A DNA stretch of 5,744 bases from NCBI GenBank assembly GCA_937997605.1, contig CALLFD010000024.1, positions 1 through 5,744 on the forward strand, written 5' to 3'. Every line of letters starts with the position of its first letter. Within the stretch, counting starts at the first letter, position 1. The stretch is from an uncultured Collinsella sp. Its GTDB lineage: Bacteria; Actinomycetota; Coriobacteriia; Coriobacteriales; Coriobacteriaceae. Below, piece by piece: positions 1 to 5,744 of the stretch. Both the position numbers and the translations under genes were made by a program. Below the pieces are notes generated by a model. The model was not told the origin of the DNA, did no database searches, and saw only the letters and a list, made by a program, of their open reading frames with translations.

Positions 1-38
1 ATTTTGCCTCTTGACAATGTCCTGCTCATATTAAAAGG

Positions 39-147
39 AACGTCCCCAAGTGCCGGGTTTCCGCAGTCATTGGGGACAGACTTAAATGACTAGTCTTTTA
101 AGAACGTCCCCAATGACTACCCACAGAATGAGGGTCTCATCGGGGAC
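39..147. repeat. Cluster of four GTCCCC/GGGGAC motifs in alternating orientation
   Basis: AACGTCCCCAA occurs as an exact 11-bp direct repeat at 39-49 and 103-113, each preceded by a TTAAAAG- or TTTTAAG-like run. GGGGAC occurs in the opposite orientation at 72-77 (CATTGGGGAC) and 142-147 (CATCGGGGAC). The order is therefore reverse, forward, reverse, forward over about 110 bp, with the large palindrome formed by the two middle copies. This looks like one composite repeat unit or two degenerate copies. Bases 1-38 and 148-160 hold no gene that I can recognise. Confidence 0.5.
65..118. repeat. 54-bp near-perfect palindrome, REP- or MITE-like
   Basis: Arms of 27 nt centre between bases 91 and 92, and 23 of the 27 positions pair. 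AGTCATTGGGGAC (65-77) matches GTCCCCAATGACT (106-118), CTTAAA (81-86) matches TTTAAG (97-102), and the core GACTAGTC (88-95) is itself a palindrome. A 3-nt internal mismatch separates the outer and inner stems. The minus strand carries GTAG at the foot of the stem (120-117), as REP sequences often do. There is no T-run typical of a terminator. It lies outside the operon's own terminator. A dispersed repeat mobilised by a REP-associated transposase is my inference; no transposase gene is in the window. Confidence 0.6.
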
Positions 148-149
148 TA

Positions 150-193
150 GGTAAATAGCAAAAGCCCCCGCGGCCGAAACGGGCCGCGGGGGC
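150..193 (-). terminator. Rho-independent terminator of the beta-glucoside PTS operon
   Basis: A perfect 12-bp GC-rich stem, GCCCCCGCGGCC (164-175) against GGCCGCGGGGGC (182-193), encloses a 6-nt loop. On the minus strand it is followed by TTTT and then the T-rich stretch GCTATTT. It lies 16 bp after the glycosidase stop. On the plus strand the bases after the stem are not T-rich, so it acts for minus-strand transcription. It plausibly ends transcripts of the whole locus. Confidence 0.93.
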
Positions 194-209
194 AGCAGGC
201 TTGCAAGGG

Positions 210-1664
210 TTAACTCAAGTCCTCGCCATTTGATGCAATGACCTTTTGATACCAGCAGAAGCTGTCCTTTCGGTAGCGATCGAACGTGCCTCTGCCCGTA
301 TCATCGGCATCGACATAAACAAAGCCATAGCGCTTCTTCATCTGCCCCGTCGAGGCCGATACCAGATCGATACAGCCCCACGGCGTGTATCCCATCAGGT
401 CAACACCGTCCTCGACAATTGCATCGCGTAGCGCAAGAATATGCCTGCGCAGGTAATCAATATGATACGCATCGTGGACTTTGCCGTCTTCCAGCGCATC
501 GAGTCCGCCCACACCGTTCTCAGCGATAAAGAGCGGAAGATGGTAACGATCGTGGTAGCCGGCAAGCGTCACGCGCAAACCCAGCGCATCGATCTGCCAT
601 TTCCAGGCAGTCTCTTTATCCTTGAGGTACGGATTGCGCAGCGTCGGAAACACGTTGCCCTCCGCCTTCTCAGCGATCACCTGGTCATCGGCGCACACCA
701 AGCGCGAGCAATAGTACGAGAACGAGATGAAGTCGACGGTATGCTCGGCCAGATACTCCGTATCGCCCGGCTCAAAGGGCACGTGAACACCCTCTTTCTC
801 GAGCGCACGCAGCTTCCAAGTAGGATAGGCGCCCGCAGCCATCACGTCAGTGTAGAAGTAGCGGCCGCGGTCCTCCTCATACGCAAGCCATACGTCCTCG
901 GGCGCACAACGGTACGGATAGGTCGCACCGGCAGCGACCATGCAACCCACCTTGTTTGCGGGATCGATCTTGTGCAGGATCTCGACAGCGCGAGCGCTCG
1001 CCATAAACATATGGTGCGAGAACGCCGCGGTCACGGCTGCACGGTCACGCTCATCCTCGAGCGTGACGCCCGCGTTGAGATAGGACAGCGCCACGCTGTT
1101 GATCTCGTTGAAGGTGAGCCAATAACGCACGAGGCCCTGGTACGCACGTCCGACGGTCTCGACGTAGTGCGCATACCGCTCGATCATCTCTCGGCTTTGC
1201 CATCCACCATAACGCTCGACCAGAGCCAACGGATAGTCGTAGTGCGACAGCGTCACGAGCGGCTCGATTCCGTGCTCGCGCAGCGCCTCGAATACCTGAC
1301 GGTAAAACTCCAAGCCCTCACCGTTGGGCTCGGGCTCCATCCCTGTGGGAAAAATACGGCTCCAACAAATTGAAAGACGCAGGCACTTAAAGCCCATCTC
1401 GGCAAAGAGCTCGACGTCCTCGCGCCAATGATGGAAGAAGTCGTTGCCCCAACGGCATGGATACAGCCTGTCCGGATCATCCACGGGCTTTTGCCTGCCA
1501 AACATCACATCCCAGCGGTCGGGACCCTGTGGAATCAGGTCGGAGTGCGACATACCGCGGCCGCCCTCGTTCCAGCCCCCTTCGGCCTGGTTGGCAGCGA
1601 GCGCGCCGCCCCACAAAAAGCCCTCGGGCATACCGGCAGCAGATGTTCTGTCAAAGTAACCCAT
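210..1664 (-). CDS. GH1 family 6-phospho-beta-glucosidase
   Basis: This 484-residue cytosolic enzyme hydrolyses 6-phosphorylated beta-glucosides, such as cellobiose 6-phosphate, into glucose 6-phosphate plus glucose or an aglycone. It shows the GH1 (beta/alpha)8-barrel signatures in order: the N-terminal FLWGGALAANQAEGG (16-30), LRLSICWSRIFPTG (95-108), LSHYDYPLAL (139-148), the acid/base Glu187 in TFNEIN, and the nucleophile Glu382 in IAENG. Trp429 lies in the motif TPWGCIDLVS. The loop after it carries Ser436, Lys444 and Tyr446, matching the phosphate-binding Ser/Lys/Tyr set known from lactococcal LacG. This points to a phosphorylated substrate and not a free glycoside. There is no signal peptide, and the length is typical of E. 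coli BglA/AscB-type enzymes (about 475-480). The start follows the EIIC TAG by one base, with AAGGA (1680-1676) inside the EIIC end, so it is probably translationally coupled. It ends in TAA. 6-Phospho-beta-galactosidase is a less likely alternative. Confidence 0.95.
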   Translation of the reverse strand: MGYFDRTSAAGMPEGFLWGGALAANQAEGGWNEGGRGMSHSDLIPQGPDRWDVMFGRQKPVDDPDRLYPCRWGNDFFHHWREDVELFAEMGFKCLRLSICWSRIFPTGMEPEPNGEGLEFYRQVFEALREHGIEPLVTLSHYDYPLALVERYGGWQSREMIERYAHYVETVGRAYQGLVRYWLTFNEINSVALSYLNAGVTLEDERDRAAVTAAFSHHMFMASARAVEILHKIDPANKVGCMVAAGATYPYRCAPEDVWLAYEEDRGRYFYTDVMAAGAYPTWKLRALEKEGVHVPFEPGDTEYLAEHTVDFISFSYYCSRLVCADDQVIAEKAEGNVFPTLRNPYLKDKETAWKWQIDALGLRVTLAGYHDRYHLPLFIAENGVGGLDALEDGKVHDAYHIDYLRRHILALRDAIVEDGVDLMGYTPWGCIDLVSASTGQMKKRYGFVYVDADDTGRGTFDRYRKDSFCWYQKVIASNGEDLS

Positions 1665-1665
1665 G

Positions 1666-3015
1666 CTACTCAGTATCCTTGGCAGAAGCTGCCGCGGCGT
1701 TCTCCTGCTCCTGTGCCAGGAGCTGGTTGTCGTACACCTTAAAGAACGGGTACCAGACCACAGCCATGACCACGATCAAAACGATCGTAAATACCCAGAT
1801 GCGCGGGTCGAGGCACTGGATAAAGCCCTGAACGAAGATGGGAAACGTGCCGCTCACCAAGATGTAGAAGTTAGAGACAAGACCCAGTGAGATTGCACCC
1901 CAATACAGCAGGGCCGAAATCATACCGCCCAGCACAAACGGAATCATGAGGACCGGGTTGAAGATGATGGGTGCGCCAAAGATCGCGGGCTCGGAGATAC
2001 GGAAGAAGCTCGGCACGATCGATGCCTTGCCAAATGCCTTGAGCTGCTGCGACTTTGCCCTAAACGCGCAGAGCGCCACAAAAGAGAACGTATTGCCCGT
2101 GCCGCCGATGAGGTTGATGACCATCGACATGAGTACCGGGTGGAACTCAAGCGGCTGCCCAGCAGCGTAGAGCGAGGCGTTGGCAGCAAAGGCGGCAAGC
2201 GTGACCGGAGCGGTGATGGGCATCACGATCATGTTGCCGTGGACGCCAAAGCACCAAAACAGCAGCGTCATGAAGCAGATAAGCAGTGCGCCGGGCACAG
2301 AGTCAACTGCGACGGAAAGCGGGGCAGCGAGCAGCTTCTCGATAACCGAGGGGATGGACAGCGTGGGATCGATCATCTGGATCAGCAGGTTGCCACCAAA
2401 GAAGATGAGGATGTTGGCGAGCATGGGCACGATGGCGCCAAAGGTTTCGGACAAAAACGGCGGCACGCCATCGGGCATCTTGATGGTGATGCCCTTGGTC
2501 TGGCAGAAGCGCGTGACCTCGACGGAGACCAGGGCAACGATGATGGCGGTAAACAGGCCCTGCGCACCCAGATAGGTGCAGGGGACCGCCTGGAGCACGG
2601 ACTCATCAGCAAGCTGGTAGTAGGACGACGGCGCCGCGGCGATCAGGAACATCACCAGCGAGGTCATACCGGCGTTAAGCTTGGGCATCTTGTAGGTGCC
2701 CGCCAGGTTATAGGCGATTGCAAACGTCACGATCACCGACAGTATGCCCATCGTCATGTTGAACGGGATGAGCAGCGTGAGCTTATTGGCCGTGGCAAAA
2801 TCGAGCCAAGGGCCAAAGACGGACCAGAACCCGCCCTGCGCCACCAGGTCGGCCGTGACCGGCGGGTTGGCGATGATCATAAAGACGGCAGAGACCAAGA
2901 TGAAGCTGATCGCGCTCATAAAGCCCTTTTGCATGGAGGCAAAGTGGCGCTCGGTGCCGCAGAAATTGGCAATAGGGGTCAGTTTTTCCTGAAGCAGGGT
3001 CATGAACTTTTCCAT
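1666..3015 (-). CDS. PTS lactose/cellobiose-family EIIC permease (CelB/LicC/ChbC-like)
   Basis: This 449-residue inner-membrane permease binds the disaccharide and moves it inward while EIIB phosphorylates it. About ten hydrophobic segments are visible (near 33-51, 84-104, 115-130, 151-168, 194-212, 243-270, 292-318, 346-372, 374-398 and 406-424), and the C-terminal tail is polar and Ala/Glu-rich. Family signatures are PPFLSETFGAIVP (185-197), CFGVHG with His259, GGTGNTFSF (304-312) and ISEPAIFGAPIIFNP (340-354) with Glu342. His259 and Glu342 match the sugar-site His250 and Glu334 known from the Bacillus cereus ChbC structure. The length is normal and the gene looks intact. ATG is preceded by AGGAGG at 3026-3021, which overlaps the EIIB stop codon, so translation is probably coupled to EIIB. 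The gene ends in TAG, one base before the glycosidase ATG. Cellobiose or another beta-glucoside is the likely substrate, inferred from the neighbouring enzyme. Confidence 0.95.
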   Translation of the reverse strand: MEKFMTLLQEKLTPIANFCGTERHFASMQKGFMSAISFILVSAVFMIIANPPVTADLVAQGGFWSVFGPWLDFATANKLTLLIPFNMTMGILSVIVTFAIAYNLAGTYKMPKLNAGMTSLVMFLIAAAPSSYYQLADESVLQAVPCTYLGAQGLFTAIIVALVSVEVTRFCQTKGITIKMPDGVPPFLSETFGAIVPMLANILIFFGGNLLIQMIDPTLSIPSVIEKLLAAPLSVAVDSVPGALLICFMTLLFWCFGVHGNMIVMPITAPVTLAAFAANASLYAAGQPLEFHPVLMSMVINLIGGTGNTFSFVALCAFRAKSQQLKAFGKASIVPSFFRISEPAIFGAPIIFNPVLMIPFVLGGMISALLYWGAISLGLVSNFYILVSGTFPIFVQGFIQCLDPRIWVFTIVLIVVMAVVWYPFFKVYDNQLLAQEQENAAAASAKDTE

Positions 3016-3020
3016 GGTCG

Positions 3021-3026
3021 CCTCCT
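3021..3026 (-). promoter_or_regulatory. Strong ribosome-binding site of EIIC overlapping the EIIB stop codon
   Basis: The minus strand reads TAGGAGGCGACC then ATG. The AGGAGG core uses the last two bases of the EIIB TAG stop and sits 5 nt before the EIIC start. This fixes the EIIC start and suggests that ribosomes finishing EIIB feed EIIC. If ribosomes leave at the EIIB TGA, about 160 nt upstream, this coupling is lost, although the site is strong enough to work alone. Confidence 0.7.
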
Positions 3027-3318
3027 AGCCCAACAGCGACTGGGCGAGTGCCAGCACGTTGGCGGCGTTGCCCATGCCGTAGTCCTGTGCGGGGATGACC
3101 GCGGTCGGCTTACCGCTCCCCTGCTTGACGGTGTTGAGCTGGTAGGACACCTGCGGCCCCAAGAGCAGCACGTCATAATCGGCTCAGGTCTCCTGATACT
3201 CGCCGATACCCACCGCATCGATATCGAGCTCGATGCCGTTTTGCTCCGCGTATTTCTCGAGTTTCTTCATCAGAATGCTTGTAGACAGGCCAGCTGCGCA
3301 AACAAGAAGGATCTTCAT
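3025..3318 (-). pseudogene. PTS lactose/cellobiose-family EIIB, interrupted by an in-frame TGA at codon 45
   Basis: EIIB carries phosphate on a cysteine and hands it to the sugar during transport by EIIC. Codons 1-44 (3318-3187) read MKILLVCAAGLSTSILMKKL and onward, with the active Cys7 in the usual phosphate-binding loop. Codon 45 is TGA (3186-3184). The same frame then continues without damage: ADYDVLLLGPQVSYQL, with the conserved GPQV at 54-57, through to a TAG at 3027-3025. The full reading of 97 codons is the normal family length (about 100), and no indel is needed. As read with the standard code, the product is a 44-residue fragment that lacks most of the fold. A single base change from CGA, GGA or TGG would explain it; a base-calling or assembly error is equally compatible. 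Recoding of TGA is less likely, because tryptophan is written TGG in the neighbouring genes. The start is set by AAGGGA about 7 nt upstream. The real stop overlaps the EIIC ribosome-binding site. Confidence 0.82.
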
Positions 3319-3331
3319 AAGGGATTCCCTT
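3319..3331 (-). promoter_or_regulatory. EIIB ribosome-binding site inside a small hairpin
   Basis: Directly before the EIIB ATG the minus strand reads AAGGGAATCCCTT. The Shine-Dalgarno-like AAGGGA is also the 5' arm of a 5-bp hairpin, AAGGG/CCCTT with a 3-nt loop. It supports the start at 3318 over in-frame ATGs further upstream, which overlap EIIA or contain this site. Any regulatory effect of the hairpin is speculative. Confidence 0.4.
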
Positions 3332-3364
3332 CGCATTGATTGGTTGGATAGTCGCCGCACGCCG

Positions 3365-3691
3365 TTAGGCGTTCTTGGCTGCAGTGCGCTCATACAGGCA
3401 GATCAGCTCCTGCACGAGCTCCTGAGCAAGCATGGAGCACATGAGGTGGTCCTGAGCATGGACCAGCAACACATCCACCGACAGATGCTCGCCCGCCGCC
3501 TCGGTCGAAAGCAGCTGCGTTTGGATGTGGTGAGCCTTGATTCCCGCATCCTTTGACTGCTTCATGAGTTTGGCGGCAGCGTCAAAATCCCCCGCCTTTG
3601 CCTTTTCAAGGGCTTCGAAGGCAAGGCTGCGCGCCTCTCCCGCTGCAGCGACCAGCTGAAACGAAACCATCTCGGTTCCCTGATCGTCCAT
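3365..3691 (-). CDS. PTS lactose/cellobiose-family EIIA component
   Basis: This 108-residue cytosolic phosphocarrier takes phosphate from HPr and passes it to the EIIB encoded next. The family assignment rests on the motif VHAQDHLM, whose first histidine, His78, corresponds to the phosphorylated histidine of lactococcal EIIA-Lac (also His78) and E. coli ChbA (His89). Asp81 matches the conserved aspartate near the metal site of the trimeric family. Other family signatures are GEARSLAFEALEKAKAGDF near residues 18-36 and HHIQTQLL near 54-61. The protein is all-helical in character and of normal length. The start is supported by AGGAG (3702-3698) 6 nt before ATG; an internal Met8 has no such site. 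The gene ends in TAA and is followed 46 nt later by the EIIB start. It looks intact. Chitobiose, cellobiose and lactose EIIAs cannot be separated from sequence alone, but the neighbouring glycosidase favours beta-glucosides. Confidence 0.94.
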   Translation of the reverse strand: MDDQGTEMVSFQLVAAAGEARSLAFEALEKAKAGDFDAAAKLMKQSKDAGIKAHHIQTQLLSTEAAGEHLSVDVLLVHAQDHLMCSMLAQELVQELICLYERTAAKNA

Positions 3692-3727
3692 AACGGTCTC
3701 CTCTCCCGTGATGTTTGGTTTGTACTT

Positions 3728-3735
3728 GAATATTC
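3728..3735. other. Short palindrome GAATATTC in the EIIA leader
   Basis: A perfect 8-bp AT-rich palindrome lies 37 bp upstream of the EIIA start, with near-symmetric flanks (TTGAATATTCGAA). It could be part of a -10 region or a small operator half. It is short enough to be chance. Confidence 0.2.
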
Positions 3736-3752
3736 GAAACGCCTATCTCCCA

Positions 3753-3806
3753 CCCGCAATCCTCGAGGTTTATTGCAGGCAGGCAGGGTTTTCGACAAAA
3801 GAAGCC
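3753..3806 (-). promoter_or_regulatory. Possible promoter and inverted repeat upstream of the EIIA gene
   Basis: The 115-bp gap between the regulator and EIIA is long for this tightly packed locus. On the minus strand a weak promoter can be drawn: TTGTCG (3798-3793, 4 of 6 to the -35 consensus), an 18-bp spacer, then AATAAA (3774-3769, 4 of 6 to -10). Overlapping the -10 is an inverted repeat: CCTGCAAT (3779-3772) pairs with ATTGCGGG (3760-3753, one G-T pair), with an AAA bulge and the inner palindrome CCTCGAGG (3761-3768). No T-run follows, so it is not a terminator. It could be the regulator's operator, since LicR-type activators bind inverted repeats near their target promoters. The promoter hexamers are weak and this is inference. 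Confidence 0.35.
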
Positions 3807-5702
3807 TTAAGCCGTATGCGCTTGCACAAGCGCCATCAGCTCATGCCAGGACCGGCGCTCGCGTAAGCGCTCGACCCCCTGGCGGTCCATAAAGATCTCA
3901 GCGAGCAGCGAGCTCAAGATCCGCGCCTCATCGCCGCCCGACCGGGCAAACGACACCATAAAGACGATATCGACCTCATGGCCGTATTCGTCCCAAAGAA
4001 TGGGATGTTCGAGCAGGCCCACGGTAACAAAGGCCTCGGCGCTCAAAGGATGCATCCCATGGGGCATGGCCACCCCATTGCCAAACGAGGTGGCACTCGC
4101 GCTCTCGCGCTCGGCAACCTCTTGGGCAAACTGGGCATCGACACGGCCGCTCTCGACGGCGCGCTCGGAGAGATATCGGAGAACGGCCTGCTTCGACGAC
4201 GCCTCAACGCGATTGAAGAACAGGGCACGGCTAAAGAAAGCGCTCGGGGAGTCCGATTGCGCAGCGTCATCACTCAGCACCTTGCGGATAGCGTTGACAT
4301 CGCTCGTCTCCAAGAAGAAATCGGCCTCGCGGACGGGCACGGGCAACTTGACGTTGAGCGGCACCGTTGTGAACACGTAGTCGATGTGCGAAAAGTCGAG
4401 CGTTCCCACGCGGGCGACGTCGCATGTCTCAATCGACTCGATATACATACCAAACTGCTTGCGGTACTGGTGCTCGAGCATACGGGCGCTTCCCGCTCCC
4501 GAGGCGCACACGATCAGGATGCGTTTGCGACGCGGCTGGTCGGCTTGCTGCTCGAGGGCCAGGGCAAATGCCATGGCGATGTAGCCGAGCTCCTCATCAG
4601 AGGGCTGGCTGCCAAAATGACGCTCGAGTACCTGCGAGGTGCCGGCCGCCATCGAATAGGCCAACGGAAACCTCGTCTTGATATCGGGCAGCATGGGGTT
4701 ATCCATATGCATGTGATATTCAAGGCGATAGCCCAGAGGGCCAATATGCCGAGCAAGGTTCATGCAAAGTTCAAGATCGCTGCTAAAGTCAAACCTAAAC
4801 TCATCGTTGACCGCACATACCATCTCGGAAGCGATCTCCCACATCTCGTCCGAGATAACGGCCGAGCCCTTCTCGGGCACGCCCGTGCCCCTGCCGAGCA
4901 AATGGATTGCGATAAAGGCAACCTCTTCTCGGGGTATGCTCACGCCCAGGGCATCCTTGATGTTTGCGGCAATCTGGAAAGCCGCAGCGTATTCGCGCGT
5001 TCCCTCCAGCTTTAAAACGTCCGATTCTGCAGCCGGGACATAGCAGCCCTGCTCGATGCGGCCAAGAGCGATGTAAAGATGCATGATGAGATTGCGGGAT
5101 GCCAGCGAGCTCACCGTGACGGGCGAGGCAGTCAGGGCATCGTCCACACATGCGGTGATGGCCCGCAGGCGCTCGGCGAGCTCTGCATCGTCGGTGTCGG
5201 GCAACACGGGCCTCACCAGCGAGGCCAAACACAGACGCCGTTGCGACTCCCCACCCGCAACGCGGATTCCGTAGCGAGGGCGCTTTTCGAGCGTCAAGTC
5301 AAATTGGGCGAGTTTCTGCTCTACCAGACGCATGTCATTGGACAGAGTTCGCGCCGAAACGTAGAGTAAATCCGCATACTCCTCAATCGTCACCCACTGG
5401 GACCGCATGAGAAGGTCGTTAAGAAGGAAGGACACACGGCCGTCTCGCGTATCAGGAATGCCCGGATGGGCCAGAGCCGCACCGTCTAGCAAGCGAGCAA
5501 GCTCATCTGCATGTGCAACATCGATACGATATTGCCCTTTGCTGCCAACGATGCGTGCAACCCCCGCAAGCTTGTCGTTTGCGCGATGGATATAGTTTCT
5601 CACGGCGCGCTCGCTTACCTCGAGACGCTTGGCAAGCACCGCGACAGCGACAGGCTGAGCGTCCTCGATCATATTTACAAGCTGCTTGACGCGAGCATCC
5701 AT
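3807..5702 (-). CDS. LicR/MtlR-type PTS-regulated transcriptional activator (PRD protein with EIIB- and EIIA-like domains)
   Basis: This 631-residue cytosolic regulator probably activates the downstream beta-glucoside PTS genes. Domains in order: an N-terminal winged HTH (about 5-60), a second Mga-like HTH (about 88-150), PRD1 (about 175-275), PRD2 (about 285-385), a Gat-type EIIB-like domain (about 393-478) and a fructose/mannitol-type EIIA domain (about 487-630). Visible phosphorylation sites are His208 and His267 in PRD1, His319 in PRD2, Cys399 in the motif IVCASGAGS, and His548 in GVAMPHG. The second PRD2 histidine, expected in a GYIAxHF context, reads Ala378. The length and order match LicR, ManR and MtlR, not the shorter RNA-binding BglG/LicT antiterminators, which lack the DNA-binding HTH pair. 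The start is well fixed: AGGAGG (5713-5708) lies 5 nt upstream of ATG. The gene ends in TAA. In this family, EI/HPr and EII phosphorylation sets activity; which sites matter here is inferred. Confidence 0.93.
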   Translation of the reverse strand: MDARVKQLVNMIEDAQPVAVAVLAKRLEVSERAVRNYIHRANDKLAGVARIVGSKGQYRIDVAHADELARLLDGAALAHPGIPDTRDGRVSFLLNDLLMRSQWVTIEEYADLLYVSARTLSNDMRLVEQKLAQFDLTLEKRPRYGIRVAGGESQRRLCLASLVRPVLPDTDDAELAERLRAITACVDDALTASPVTVSSLASRNLIMHLYIALGRIEQGCYVPAAESDVLKLEGTREYAAAFQIAANIKDALGVSIPREEVAFIAIHLLGRGTGVPEKGSAVISDEMWEIASEMVCAVNDEFRFDFSSDLELCMNLARHIGPLGYRLEYHMHMDNPMLPDIKTRFPLAYSMAAGTSQVLERHFGSQPSDEELGYIAMAFALALEQQADQPRRKRILIVCASGAGSARMLEHQYRKQFGMYIESIETCDVARVGTLDFSHIDYVFTTVPLNVKLPVPVREADFFLETSDVNAIRKVLSDDAAQSDSPSAFFSRALFFNRVEASSKQAVLRYLSERAVESGRVDAQFAQEVAERESASATSFGNGVAMPHGMHPLSAEAFVTVGLLEHPILWDEYGHEVDIVFMVSFARSGGDEARILSSLLAEIFMDRQGVERLRERRSWHELMALVQAHTA

Positions 5703-5744
5703 GTCCTCCTCCTTTCCCTGCGTCTAGTCTAACGCGGTAAAGAA
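5703..5744 (-). promoter_or_regulatory. Leader of the regulator gene with partial promoter
   Basis: The 42 bases before the regulator ATG contain a strong ribosome-binding site, AGGAGG (5713-5708). A TAGACT hexamer (5731-5726, 4 of 6 to the -10 consensus) lies about 24 nt upstream of the start. The matching -35 would fall outside the window, so the promoter cannot be judged. Confidence 0.3.

Noticed and set aside
11..36. A plus-strand promoter starting with TTGACA at 11-16
   Set aside because: The nearest -10-like hexamers (TATTAA, TTAAAA) leave spacers of only 12-14 bp, and no plus-strand gene follows.
441..1373. A 310-codon open frame on the plus strand opposite the glycosidase gene
   Set aside because: The minus strand encodes a full GH1 enzyme with both catalytic glutamates. 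The antisense frame is composition-driven.
3140..3186. Selenocysteine at the EIIB TGA
   Set aside because: The bases after the TGA form only a weak 4-bp CUGC/GCAG stem and no convincing bacterial SECIS. The catalytic Cys7 is already present, and the position is not a known redox site in the family.
3025..3318. Genome-wide reassignment of TGA to tryptophan or glycine
   Set aside because: Five genes contain only one in-frame TGA, and tryptophan is written TGG in the neighbouring genes. A reassigned code would show many TGA codons.
2140..3339. A 399-codon open frame on the plus strand opposite the EIIC and EIIB genes
   Set aside because: It is a shadow of GC-rich coding DNA. Its translation is implausibly rich in His, Asp, Gly and Arg, as expected antisense to a membrane protein, and it has no recognisable domain.
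3184..3393. A longer EIIB start at 3393
   Set aside because: It would overlap the EIIA gene and add about 25 residues with no family match. The ATG at 3318 has a proper ribosome-binding site and gives the standard N-terminus.
3692..3806. A RAT antiterminator site plus terminator, as in bgl operons
   Set aside because: The hairpin does not match the RAT consensus, no terminator with a T-run follows, and the regulator has DNA-binding HTH domains instead of the RNA-binding CAT domain.
3978..5015. A 345-codon open frame on the plus strand opposite the regulator gene
   Set aside because: The opposite strand encodes a complete multidomain regulator with all its motifs. The plus-strand translation shows no family signature.

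Overview
The window looks like chromosomal DNA from a GC-rich gut actinobacterium of the class Coriobacteriia. A Collinsella-like genome is my best guess, from the moderately high GC content, the codon bias and the style of the PTS genes; it is not proven. Every protein-coding gene I can support lies on the minus strand, so the window reads from its right end to its left end as one sugar-uptake locus.

In transcription order the layout is as follows. A 631-residue PTS-controlled activator of the LicR/MtlR/ManR type (5702-3807) comes first, followed by a 115-bp gap with a possible promoter and an inverted repeat. Then come a lactose/cellobiose-family EIIA (3691-3365), a EIIB (3318-3025), a EIIC permease (3015-1666) and a GH1 6-phospho-beta-glucosidase (1664-210). 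A strong GC-rich intrinsic terminator sits 16 bp after the last gene (about 193-150). The gene set matches the known lic/cel/chb systems. EIIA passes phosphate to EIIB, EIIC imports a beta-glucoside such as cellobiose and delivers it phosphorylated at the 6 position, and the glycosidase splits the product into glucose 6-phosphate and an aglycone or glucose. The regulator would sense flux through its PRD, EIIB-like and EIIA-like domains.

The most notable point is that the EIIB gene carries an in-frame TGA at codon 45, between a normal N-terminal half with the phospho-cysteine loop and a normal C-terminal half. Both halves lie in one frame with no other damage. The other four genes, and EIIB's own proper stop, end in TAA or TAG. 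As written, the dedicated transporter lacks a working EIIB. A recent nonsense mutation or a base error is the most economical explanation, and recoding is the less likely alternative.

The left 160 bp beyond the terminator hold no gene. They contain a 54-bp near-perfect palindrome (65-118) and further GTCCCC/GGGGAC motifs in alternating orientation, resembling a REP-type or MITE-like repeat. I see no sign of a new defence or mobile system. The locus is an otherwise ordinary PTS operon with one broken or recoded gene and one repeat-like element.
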